A stretch of 64,000 nt of DNA. Source: Agapanthus africanus (taxonomy: Eukaryota; Streptophyta; Magnoliopsida; Asparagales; Amaryllidaceae). The stretch lies in contig CM057346.1 in NCBI GenBank assembly GCA_030015575.1, positions 113,937,899 through 114,001,898 on the forward strand, in the 5' to 3' direction. The first letter of the stretch is position 1, and each line of letters starts with the position of its first letter. Made by a program: the position numbers and the translations under genes. The notes beneath the pieces were generated by a model. The model was not told where the DNA came from. It ran no database searches and saw only the letters and a list, made by a program, of their open reading frames with translations. Shown piece after piece: positions 8,693 through 17,330 of this stretch.

Positions 8693-9463
8693 TTAGTCAT
8701 CTAGGGCGATATCTTCGGAGACCTTCTCTTTTCCCTTATCTTTTCTGTTCGTGGGTCCGAGATTCTTTTCGGACAGCGTACGATTGCGCAGCTGGATATT
8801 TTCACAGGTCTTCGATTCTTCCTCCTTTTCCGAGGTGGATTCCTTGAATAGAGGGCCAAAAGCCATCTCTTCATCGGAGTCGCTCCCGAACGTGAGAACT
8901 TGCGATCCCCCAGCGTTAACCATGCGACAGTCGCTGGTAGTTCTTTTATACTCCTCGGTAGTACTTCTCCGCTCCCGATGAGTTTTGCATTTCATCTGCT
9001 TGAAATGCTGCCGATGAGCAACATATCCCTGCCACCATATTTTAAAAGCATCGCATCCTTCGGTGGGGTGCGAAATCTTTTGATGATATGAGCAGTAGCT
9101 AGGATGCATCTCTGCTTCACCGACAGTGTTTCCTTCGGAGGGTGGTAGCTTCATTCCCATTGATATGGCTTTAGCAAACCTTTTCCTCGTCTTGGACTTG
9201 TTTTTATTCACGACGGATGTCCATTGATTCGACGGGAGTGTCTCGACTCTTTCGTCCAGTCGCCGACGCTTGGCCTTTTTAAATATAGCCATCTCATGCT
9301 CCCGATCAGCTCTGCTTTTCAAAAGAGCCACGTTTAGGAATGCATCGATCATTTCGTCCGATGGTCCTCGAAGTTCTGGTCCAGGATTTGCCCTCAGTCT
9401 CTCTGTGTGAGGAGCTTCTTCATCGTCTGTCGACGAGTGAGAGATCACATGGCAACTTGCCAC
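8693..9463 (-). CDS. Tat gag-pro linker with second Zn-knuckle-like module
   Basis: The 256-codon frame has a repeated layout: basic stretch AIFKKAKRRRLDERVE, then MHPSYCSYHQKISHPTEGCDAF (C-x2-H-x5-HP-x3-C), then an acidic stretch with LTFGSDSDEEM. It is in the same frame as the protease frame to its left and the 9826-9533 frame to its right, with a single TAA at the latter junction, so all belong to one ancestral pol reading frame. Function is inferred only from position and the zinc-knuckle-like spacing. Confidence 0.6.
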   Translation of the reverse strand: MASCHVISHSSTDDEEAPHTERLRANPGPELRGPSDEMIDAFLNVALLKSRADREHEMAIFKKAKRRRLDERVETLPSNQWTSVVNKNKSKTRKRFAKAISMGMKLPPSEGNTVGEAEMHPSYCSYHQKISHPTEGCDAFKIWWQGYVAHRQHFKQMKCKTHRERRSTTEEYKRTTSDCRMVNAGGSQVLTFGSDSDEEMAFGPLFKESTSEKEEESKTCENIQLRNRTLSEKNLGPTNRKDKGKEKVSEDIALDD

Positions 9464-9532
9464 ATAATCTTCTGATTCATCCGACGAGTCTTCTCCATCA
9501 ACTTCATTTTTAAGGACGTGGCCGAGGAACTC

Positions 9533-9826
9533 TTAGAGTGTGATTGGAGTCCGCGCCTTCTGGTTATACTCTTCCAGCGCTTCGATCTGTTTCTGCAGGT
9601 CCGTGCGCTTGTCGCCAGGCTTCACGGGCTTTCTGGATTTCTTCTTCTTCTTCGAAGATTTCGACGGCTGGGTGTGCGAGCTTTGGCTATCACCACCAAT
9701 CTTTAGAGTTGGGCACGGCTTCATCATCCCTTCGATGATCTGGGGTTCCAGCGGATTCTTCCACCTGATCACCGGGCATGTCTGGAGATCATTCAGCATC
9801 CTTTTGGTTTTGGCCGAAAGGGCCAC
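9533..9826 (-). CDS. Start of the Tat pol frame (linker)
   Basis: This 97-codon frame is basic and lysine/serine-rich (SKSSKKKKKSRKPVKPGDK) and predicts a coiled stretch LQKQIEALEEYNQ. It is the first part of the long frame that continues to 5153 through in-frame stops. Gag (10755-9940) is in another frame, so the gag-pol switch or a frameshift lies at 9830-9940. No catalytic motif is present. Confidence 0.5.
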   Translation of the reverse strand: MALSAKTKRMLNDLQTCPVIRWKNPLEPQIIEGMMKPCPTLKIGGDSQSSHTQPSKSSKKKKKSRKPVKPGDKRTDLQKQIEALEEYNQKARTPITL

Positions 9827-9939
9827 CTCCCATGAAGCTTCTTCAACAAAAGAGCACGTTGCCCCGGTATGTCCGTCTTCTTAGGAGTGTGCGGTTGTGG
9901 TGTGTTTACTTTCCACTTCTCAAACAGCGCAAACTTGCC

Positions 9940-10755
9940 TTATAGGTACTGATCCTCGATCCATCCCTTAAAGACGAAACAATCTTTGATCGGATGGCTT
10001 ACCGTTTGGTGGTAAGGGCAATAATTGGGATTATTCACTTCGCCGGGTTGCGATGGTCGCCTTGGATTCGGCAAATTGATAAGCCTATTTCGTACCGCTA
10101 GTTCGAACAGCCTCTTCATTTTATCCCGTGGGAATGAGTAAGGGCGCTTCATTTTCTCATTATAATACCGCCGTCTCTCTTTCAGTTGATCCGTTAGCTT
10201 TGGGGCACTGGATTGCTTTTGGGTGTTTGCAACAAAGATCGCCTTCCCTTTACCCTTTTCGTTCCGCGGCTCCGGCTTCGGGGGAGATGGTCTGTGACCT
10301 ATTTGATCCATCTGGGCTAGTTTGTAGATTAAAGCCTGGAATATGGTCGGTTTGAAGAACATCATGAACTGTGAAATAGTTGCATGAGGGTCTAGGGTGC
10401 CCACGAACATGCCCACCACTGGTGCTTCTTCAATGCGCTGTTCGCACTTCGACCACAGGTTCCTCCATCGGATTGCGTATTGAACCCACGTCTCGCCCGG
10501 CTTTACCCAGGCATTGATCAATGCTGTTATTAGGGTGTGTTCGCTAGCACTTGCGAATCGCTGGGTGAACAACAACTCCATTTCCGCGAAAGTTTTGACG
10601 GAGTCGTTTGGAAGTTCGGAGTAACACTCAAACGCCTTCTCCGATAAGCTGCCGACGAATTGGTGGAGCAAGAGCTTATCATCGCCACCAGTATTGCCAC
10701 AGAAAGCCCTGAACTGAGCAACATGTTGATAGGGATTGCCCGTCCCCTTGTACAC
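9940..10755 (-). CDS. Tat Gag core (capsid) with first Zn-knuckle-like module
   Basis: The 271-codon frame matches the retrotransposon Gag domain: HVAQFRAFCGNTGGDDKLLL, QFVGSLSEKAFECYSELP, SVKTFAEMELLFTQRFASAS and WVQYAIRWRNLWSKCE. The end has NPNYCPYHQTVSHPIKDCFVF (C-x2-H-x5-HP-x3-C). Gag forms the virus-like particle in the cytoplasm. The reading continues upstream of the listed start (VYKGTGNP is preceded by PPGYTIPKFH), and a frameshift lies near 10790. Confidence 0.88.
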   Translation of the reverse strand: MYKGTGNPYQHVAQFRAFCGNTGGDDKLLLHQFVGSLSEKAFECYSELPNDSVKTFAEMELLFTQRFASASEHTLITALINAWVKPGETWVQYAIRWRNLWSKCEQRIEEAPVVGMFVGTLDPHATISQFMMFFKPTIFQALIYKLAQMDQIGHRPSPPKPEPRNEKGKGKAIFVANTQKQSSAPKLTDQLKERRRYYNEKMKRPYSFPRDKMKRLFELAVRNRLINLPNPRRPSQPGEVNNPNYCPYHQTVSHPIKDCFVFKGWIEDQYL

Positions 10756-10965
10756 ATGGAATTTCGGGATCGTGTAACCTGGCGGATACTTTATCTGATC
10801 ATACCAGCCTAGATACGGTCGCCCAGTTCTAATAATCTGCCCAGCCGCTTCATTTTCCTGGTGAACTCTTATCTGCTGAGCGATATAGTCATCTAGGACG
10901 GACTTGGAAATTGTTTCCTCCTTGGCTGCTGAAAGAGCCGGCAGAGGGTTGATGTTTCTCCTCTA

Positions 10966-11826
10966 TCATCTTCGATTATTACTGGAGGATCTTCGGCTGG
11001 GGGATCCGGCTGGATCATCATGCCCACCATATCTTGAGATAGAATGGCCATTTGCTTTTATATTAGCCGCTTGCTCCGCGGCCTCTTTGTCCTTCTTTTC
11101 AAGCATTCTCCGAAGGAACTCAGCATCAGTTTCTTGCTCGTGGCGTTGTTCTGAGGATGCCTCTGGGCTTGCTTTCGGTCCTGTGAGCGCATCCATAGCA
11201 ATCATCATCTCCTGAAGCTTCTGCTGCTGCTCTTGGGCTTTTGTCACGGATCGCGTAAGCTGTCGATGACCTGTGGAGATACGGCTATCCTCTTTTCCGG
11301 ATGCCATATAGACGGTATGCACCACCATGCCCCCAGACTTAGGGCGTTTGGGCTCAGTGCCTTTGACATCTGTCGCAGGCATGGGGATTTTCTCCAGCCT
11401 TCTCCTCTTATGGGCGGTCGAAGTTGAGGGGGTCGTTACAGTGGGCACCCAGGTAGCCGTCGTCTTTTGTGGCTTAGCAGGACGGTTTTCTTCCTGTCGG
11501 ACCTTCAACTTCTTCTGTTGGCGAGAGAAATTTAGATCAATCACTGAGTCTTGGACTTGATGCCAGACCTTGTAGATTTTAGAGGATAGCCGTTGAGGGG
11601 GCTGTTCCAGCTTTACTTCTGTGACAGTCTCCACTGGCGGCGGAGACCTTTTCAGCACGGCGGTAGGAGAATTCCTGCGCACCTTATTCAGCAATTCGAA
11701 GCTGTTCCCGGTTGGAACAGCAGCATTAATTTCCACCATTGGAGCTGGTGGAGTTAGCCCAGAAGGGGAGTTGCCCCCAGCCTTTCTTACTCGGCACCAG
11801 TGGCGACGTCGAGCATGTCGAGCCAT
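10966..11826 (-). CDS. Tat Gag N-terminal region
   Basis: The 286-codon frame is in the same frame as the Gag core. It is rich in Arg, Lys, Pro and Ser, with a basic N-terminus and a glutamine/glutamate-rich probable coiled coil near residues 190-260 (TKAQEQQQKLQEMMIAMD, DAEFLRRMLEKKDKEAAEQ). Upstream in frame, FDRLDTASQ resembles the short motif common in N-terminal Gag regions of this lineage. Role beyond Gag is unknown. Confidence 0.6.
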   Translation of the reverse strand: MARHARRRHWCRVRKAGGNSPSGLTPPAPMVEINAAVPTGNSFELLNKVRRNSPTAVLKRSPPPVETVTEVKLEQPPQRLSSKIYKVWHQVQDSVIDLNFSRQQKKLKVRQEENRPAKPQKTTATWVPTVTTPSTSTAHKRRRLEKIPMPATDVKGTEPKRPKSGGMVVHTVYMASGKEDSRISTGHRQLTRSVTKAQEQQQKLQEMMIAMDALTGPKASPEASSEQRHEQETDAEFLRRMLEKKDKEAAEQAANIKANGHSISRYGGHDDPAGSPSRRSSSNNRR

Positions 11827-11979
11827 TGGTGTTGGTTCGGTAATGGCTTTGTCTTACCCCCTATTTAGGTGAGGGGTTGTTGCTAGCGTCAGCTTCTTGA
11901 AGACTGATGTCCATTGAGAAGCCGTGTCCAACCGGTCAAAAACAGACTTCTGAGCAGGAGTGGGAATGGGAGCAGTCAG

Positions 11980-12612
11980 TCATGTAAAGACCGACCCCTT
12001 GAGAGGAGAAGCCGCCTTAACGACTTCAGGAACAGGGATGGCTATCTTCTTTGGGATAGCCACTTCAGGTATCATGGGCTTCTTGGTGGGCCCATCGGAG
12101 TTCAAGCTCAGCCTGGTGAAGACCGAGGAGTTGGAGTTGGACGGCCCGTTGAGAGGGGCCGTGGTAGTAGAAAGCCGATCGGCTTCTTGGGAGCTTCCGG
12201 TGTGGGCATAGGAACGGTGAAGCTCGCTGGCTGGAGCATGGTCCCGAAAAATAATCCTGTGGTGGCTTGGGTGACCTGTTCCACTGGCATCGTGAATAAG
12301 GAAGCCGCTTGGGGCCCGTAAGCTACACCTCCAGGTGAGGCGGAGCGTAGGTTGCAGTTGCATGTGGAGCACTTCGAGCAGGTGAACTCCATTAATCCTT
12401 TGCTTTCTGCACCAAGAAAAACGCCAAATCTTAGTACTTCGAAACCCAAGGGCAACCATTGGCAAACCACGACTGGTTCGCGAACACGACACATGAGTTG
12501 TGGAGTGGAAAGAGGAAAAGGTCCCACCGGGCGTGCCAGAATCCGTTCCCCTCCGAAAGACGCGGTGGAGACGCGATGTACGTCTTGCCTGAAATTCAGG
12601 GCAGATGCTCAT
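11980..12612 (-). pseudogene. Remnant of the first Gag/leader reading frame of the Tat element
   Basis: Open frame of 210 codons in the Gag frame, beginning 50 bases inside the inferred 5' LTR end. Its last 80 residues (KKPMIPEVAIPKKIAIPVPE) look like Gag N-terminal sequence, whereas the first half is Ser/Arg-rich and may be out of frame; an overlapping frame (12527-12108) is open as well. I cannot choose the true start. Confidence 0.4.
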
Positions 12613-12656
12613 TGGTGCTATCCTTCCACCTCTCCAAAGATGCCAAGTTGATTTAT

Positions 12657-12663
12657 GGCACCA
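12657..12663 (-). other. Candidate primer-binding site of the Tat element
   Basis: Reading the minus strand, ...CGATACA is followed directly by TGGTGCC, the form of an LTR end plus the 3' end of a tRNA-complementary site. The match beyond seven bases is not one I recognise, so the tRNA is not assigned. Confidence 0.45.
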
Positions 12664-13106
12664 TGTATCGAAGGTTTAAACGGATGCAACCGATATAGCA
12701 GATTTCGTCAGATTCCCTCTCGTTTGAGGGGGTTTTGATTGTGGGGACGCTCTTCCCTGCAGGCACAAGCCCCTGCAGTTAATTACACTACCGCATCGCG
12801 GTAACAACTTTCTCCTTCTCCGGATGGTCACTTCGTGTCGTGGGTGTTTGTTTTGTGTTTGGTTACCCGTGGATTGTATATGGAGACTAAGTTGTGTTGT
12901 CGCCCGTAGGGCATGGACTAGTCCAAATCCGTATCTTTCTTAGATTTGGGTTTGGGGGTTTGGGTTTAAGGATACGTTAGTCTCATTTGAGACTAAAATC
13001 GACTTAAACGTTCGTTAAGGATACGTTAGTCTTACTTTAGACTAAGATCAACTTAACGGGATCGTTTAGATCCAACAAAAGAGAAATTTGGGCTCTATTG
13101 TTTAGT

Positions 13107-13510
13107 TTAGTGACATTGCGGTCGATAATTAGTTTAAGGACATCTCGGTCCATTGGTAGTTTAAGGACATCTCGGTCCAATGTTAGTTTTAAGACATCAC
13201 GGTCGAGGTTAAGGACATCATAGTCCGTGGGTTTAAGGACTCCACAGTCCAATGTTAGTTTAAAGACATCACGGTCAAGGTTAAGCACATCATAGTCCGT
13301 TGTTAGTTTTAAGACATCACGGTCGAGGTTAAGGACATCATAGTCCATGGGTTTAAGGACCCTACAGTCCAATGTTAGTTTTAAGACATCACGGTTGAGG
13401 TTAAGGACATCATAGTCCGTGGGGTTAAAGACCCTACAATCCGTTGTTAATTTTAAGACATCACGGTCAAGGTTAAGGACATCATCGTCCATGAGTTTAA
13501 CGACCCCACA
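13107..13510. repeat. 24-27-bp hairpin-forming tandem repeats in the Tat LTR
   Basis: Units of the form GTTTAAGGACATCnCGGTCC recur about 16 times, arranged in places as a roughly 69-70-bp higher-order unit. Within units GGAC pairs with GTCC (e.g. GGACATCATAGTCC, GGACTCCACAGTCC). The minus strand is open across the array (13492-13037, repeated DRDVLKLT), which follows from the unit length rather than a real gene. Confidence 0.85.
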
Positions 13511-13829
13511 TTCCGTAGTAATGTGTGGTTGTCGGGACCCGTCACCTCTCTGACGACGTTGAAGGATTACAACGACAAATATCAGAGGAGTAAAGAGATG
13601 TACCCTCGAACCGGGTGTAAATTGATTGGAAGAGCAGATGGGCTCAGTTCAATTTAAGTTGAGGACTTACGGCCAGAATTGGGCTAAGTCCAGTTAAAAA
13701 TGTTTAACATTTTATTTTTGTTCTTCCTGTTAGGCCTTTATTTAGGCTCTGCCCTTTTAATAATGCTAAGCATTAGGATCTGACATTTTTTTTGTCTTAT
13801 ATTGAATGCATGGCATTCATCAAAACAAA

Positions 13830-15250
13830 GTATGTTCTGTCAGCGCGCCACGTGGCGCACCAGGCACTTTGCGCCAGTCGAAGAGCACATTGCGCTTCTG
13901 TCGAGTAGCGCACACGAAGAGGACACGTGTCGCGCTTAGCGCTAAGCGCTAGTTTGTTAGCGCATTGCGCTTTTAATTCATGAGTGCGCTACGCTAGTTT
14001 GTGGGTGCGCCAGTGAGTGACACGTGGCGCACTTGGCGCTGAGCGCCAGCCCAAGAGCGCAGTGCGCTGTTTTCAGGAGCATAAAGCACAGATCGTGTCT
14101 ATGGTTGACACGTGACGTGTTTTGGCGCTGAGCGCCGGTCCAAGGAGCGCAAAGGCGCAGTTCATGAGTGCAAAGCACTGTCTAATAGCGCAAAGCGCAT
14201 TTTGATCAATTTTAAGATCAAAGAACAAATTTATGTTCTTCAAAGGAGGCTTTGCCTCGAGATCCAAGAACAAAAGTTCTTGTTTTTATAAAGGCTCTAC
14301 CTTTATAGATCAAAGATCTGTTAATGAAGTAAAATACTTCTTTTGTTTATTATTTTTTTTACGACTAGATCTTTTGATCTTCTCTTTTTAATCAAAGACC
14401 TTGGTCTTTTTATAGATCTAAGATCTTTTTAGAAGATGTTTCTTCTTTTTATGAGATGGTTTCATCTCTGTTGTCCAAGAATTAATTTTTTACCTTGAAC
14501 AAATATCTTCTTTTGCTAAAGGCTTTCCTTTCTTTTTCTTTGAGTTTTCTCAAAATTTGCAAAGGGTTTTTCTCTTTTTTTTCTATCTCTCAGACTTGAA
14601 GTCTAGGGGCCTTTATATAGGGCCGATTGATTTGTTAAATTAGTTTAGGAGATTTTTCTCTAATTGATTTGGGAATATTTCTCACTGTTGGATCTTTGAT
14701 CCTAGGGCTTCTGCTTTGCAGAAGATAATTTTCTTGTTTTAATAAGATTGGAAAATCTTTCCATAACAGAATTTTAGTTCTGATTAATTAATAATTTGTT
14801 ATTAGTAGATCTTTTGATCTGACGGTGGGGAATTTTTAATCCCAGCGATGGCGCACCTTGCGCTAGCGCACCCACGTTCGACACGTGGTGCACAACGCAG
14901 AGCGCTAGCGCAACTGCGCTAGCGCACCCGTGTTTGACACGTGGCACGCAGCGCAACTGCACTAGCGCACCCGTGTTTAACACGCAGCGCAGAGCGCAGC
15001 GCAACTGCACTAGCGCGCCTGTGTTTGACACGTAGCGCACAGCGCACTAGATCTGAAACGTTGCTTCAACTTAAATTTTGAATTTTAAAGCAGAGCTTTG
15101 CTCTGATTGGGGGTGCGCTGCCTAGGGCGCATCGTGCCTGGTGCTAGCGCGTCTGCGCTTGACACGTGGCACGCAGCGCGCAGCGCACGGGATCTGAAGC
15201 GTTGCTTCGATTTTTGAATTTTGAAATTCAAAACAGAGTTTTGCTCTGAT
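13830..15250. repeat. Cascade of serial mini-hairpins (stem 5-8 bp, loop 1-6 nt)
   Basis: Perfect small inverted repeats follow each other with little spacing: TAGCGCTAAGCGCTA at 13937, AGCGCATTGCGCT at 13959, GGCGCTGAGCGCC at 14035, GAGGCTTTGCCTC at 14246, GAAGTAAAATACTTC at 14326, GAGATGGTTTCATCTC at 14453, CAGAGCTTTGCTCTG at 15091, GAAGCGTTGCTTC at 15196. GC-rich words with GCGC dominate at 13830-14210 and 14840-15190, and A/T-richer words with TTT or AAA loops between them. Confidence 0.85.
14611..14620 (-). promoter_or_regulatory. TATA box of the Tat 5' LTR
   Basis: The minus strand reads CCCTATATAAAGGCCCC, a textbook plant TATA box, 640 bp into the LTR and oriented toward gag. Transcription would start about 30 bases to the left (near 14580). 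Confidence 0.65.
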
Positions 15251-15261
15251 TGGGGGAAACA

Positions 15262-15634
15262 TCACCTCTCTCACAAATATCTCCTTTTGTCCAAGGCATC
15301 AAGTTTTTATTCCATTCACACTCATACACTCTTTTCTCTCTTTGCATTCTTTTTTTTCTCTTTCCTCACTAACTCACAAACACACACATGCACACGTGCA
15401 CATGACATGTGCACAAGTCACGGAAAAATGTAAAAACACGGATTTTACCAAAAATTCGATAAATACCATTAAAAATAAATAAATCATTTTAATCTCCGAT
15501 AAATTTCCAAATATTAGTATATACTTATACCACTTTACGAAAACCCCAATTTCGCAAATCGGGTAGTTTTCGCGAAATATATTATTTTAATATTAAATTT
15601 CCAAATTAATATTTTATATTTCTGAAATGTTACA
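15262..15634 (-). repeat. 3' LTR of the chromovirus-like element (visible part)
   Basis: Nearly identical to 28645-29018 from TCACCTCTCTCACAAATATCTC to TTCTGAAATGTTACA. The remainder lies left of the window, beyond the Tat insertion; TCACC at 15262-15266 is the expected right-hand target duplication of that insertion. Confidence 0.85.
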
Positions 15635-15650
15635 ATTTTCCCCCCTTAAA
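15635..15650 (-). other. Polypurine tract of the chromovirus-like element
   Basis: Plus strand ATTTTCCCCCCTTAAA, i.e. AAGGGGGGAAAAT on the minus strand immediately before the LTR start TGTAACA. It primes plus-strand DNA synthesis. Confidence 0.8.
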
Positions 15651-16265
15651 TAAATTTGGTCCCCGAATTTAAATTTAAACCCCTAAATGCTAAAACATTT
15701 CAATAATCAACTCAAATCAATAGGGTTCCGAAATCACGGAACATGCAGAAATACCACAGCGCATCATGTGTGCCTGAAAACGAGTACGAAACTCAAAACC
15801 GTAATCCGTCAAGCGTAACGCAATCACTGGGGTTAAAATGGAGATACAAATCTCGAAATCCACTACTGAAATCCAATATACACTAGTCGAATACTATAAT
15901 ACGTATATAGTACACATCCTTGGAAAAATCTCATAAAACGGAATAAAACACTTGCAAAATCTTTCCTGAGTCGCCGTGTGATGCGTAACTCACGGCACAA
16001 GTGACGGACACTCATTGTAAAGTAGTAAATATACATTCATATATGTTTTGCTCAAATATATGTTCCGCCCTTTTTGAAATATCCCAAAAGACTTTCCTTT
16101 ATAAACGTTTGTGTCGCTCGCGGACACATAGGAAATAGCGAGACTATAGCTCCTTTTTGAAAACCTCTTGTTAAACTTTTAATGCATGCAAAGTACTCAG
16201 GTACTGTCCCGAGATCAGTCATGTTCGGCTACTACATAATATAGTGTCCATCATGAAAACAAAGT
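15651..16265. other. Non-coding internal region of the chromovirus-like element
   Basis: AT-rich sequence between the polypurine tract and the GTGCA array. I see no open frame longer than background and no retrotransposon domain on either strand. Confidence 0.6.
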
Positions 16266-17330
16266 GCTCAAGAGCAAAATCAGCCTCAAAAGGCGTATCC
16301 AACAATCGCGTGCGTCTGGTGCACACGGAAATCAAAGCCAAATACAAGTGCTACAAATGTGCACAAAACCAAACTAAGTGCAACGGGTGTGCACGATAAC
16401 ATCTGTCCAGTGCAACGGATGTGCACGACAATAATATCAAGTGCATCTATGGTGCATAAAATCACATCTCATCTCATGCGCCCAACATGCACGAGAATCC
16501 AAATCAAGTGCATCCTTTATGCACGAATGAAATCTAAATCAAGTGCATCCAACATGCACGAATAAAATCTAAATCAAGTGCATCCGATGCGCACAAATCC
16601 AATACAAAGTGTCTAATGTGCGCAAAAATCTAACCCAAGCATGTCAGGTCCGTATAAAACACCTGGTGCAGTAGCATGAACGACAACGAACCTCAAGTGC
16701 AAGCGCACAAAAATACAAATCTGGTAACACAATGCTCAAAGACAGAAATTGGGTGCAACCAAGGCACGGAGTATAAATCTAGTGCAACCAATGCATGAAA
16801 TACCCACCTGGTGCAACAAACGCATGAAATGCAAATCAAGTGCAATAAATGCACAAAATACGAATCTGGTGCAACAGATGCACAAAATACAACTCGGGTG
16901 CATCCAGTACACGAAAAAACCAAATCCAGTGCATCCAGTGTACGAAATACAAATCCAGTGCAACTAATGCACATGAACTCATCAATAACTTAAATGCGTA
17001 TAGAAGCAACACCGAGTGTACCAAGGTGTATAAAAATCATAAACGTGTGTAACTGCGTGCACAAAACACGTACCGATGCACTGCAAGCATATGTGAGCTA
17101 TACCGAGTGCAAGAATCAAGTCGAGTGCATACCACATGCACAAAATCAAATCAACCGTATGATATCCACGAAATCATAAACACGTGCTACCAAGGCACAA
17201 AATCAACATCAAGTGCAATAGATATGCAAAAATCGTAAACCGATGTAGCGGTGTATAAACATAAATCAAGTGCAATAACTATGCACAAAATATAAATACC
17301 CAGTAGGTGCAGCCATGGTGCACGAAAACA
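16266..17330. repeat. Array of about 30-35-bp palindromic repeats (GTGCA...TGCAC)
   Basis: Units of the form AATCnAGTGCAnCnnATGCACnAAAT repeat about thirty times, e.g. around 16380, 16405, 16440, 16500, 16535, 16570, 16820, 16850, 16880 and 16970. GTGCA and TGCAC flank 3-8 variable bases, so every unit is a small inverted repeat. Several open frames of 60-90 codons inside (both strands, with Cys/Thr periodicity) reflect the repeat. Confidence 0.85.

Larger units (their letters stand above)
1..15261 (-). mobile_element. Tat/Ogre-lineage Ty3/Gypsy LTR retrotransposon (3' LTR outside window)
   Basis: Reading the minus strand from 15261 leftwards gives a 5' LTR, a short primer-site candidate, gag, protease, RT, a first RNase H, a second RNase H of the plant/archaeal type, integrase and a long repeat-rich 3' UTR. 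The order PR-RT-RNH-aRNH-INT with two RNase H domains is the mark of the Tat group (Ogre, Retand, Grande relatives). The coding part is broken by single stop codons and a few frameshifts, so the copy is dead, yet every domain is still legible. The right end reads GGGGGAAACA, i.e. the LTR starts TGTTTCCCCC on the minus strand, and it lies inside a chromovirus-like LTR (15262-15634). No left end is visible; the 3' LTR must lie before position 1. Confidence 0.85.
12664..15261 (-). repeat. 5' LTR of the Tat element
   Basis: The 2.6-kb segment begins TGTTTCCCCC on the minus strand at 15261 and ends ...GATACA at 12664. It contains a good TATA box (14611-14620), a tandem array (13107-13510) and hundreds of bases of serial mini-hairpins (13830-15250). 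No second copy is in the window to prove the ends; the right end is supported by the abrupt switch to chromovirus LTR sequence that is uninterrupted in the copy at 28640-29018. Confidence 0.7.

Noticed and set aside
13037-13492. 151-codon repetitive frame on the minus strand (DRDVLKLT repeats)
   Set aside because: It lies inside the hairpin-repeat array of the LTR; its unit lengths are near multiples of three, so an open frame is expected without selection.
16266-17330. CRISPR-like or protein-coding reading of the GTGCA array
   Set aside because: The spacers are related to each other and vary in length, and the open frames on both strands follow the repeat.
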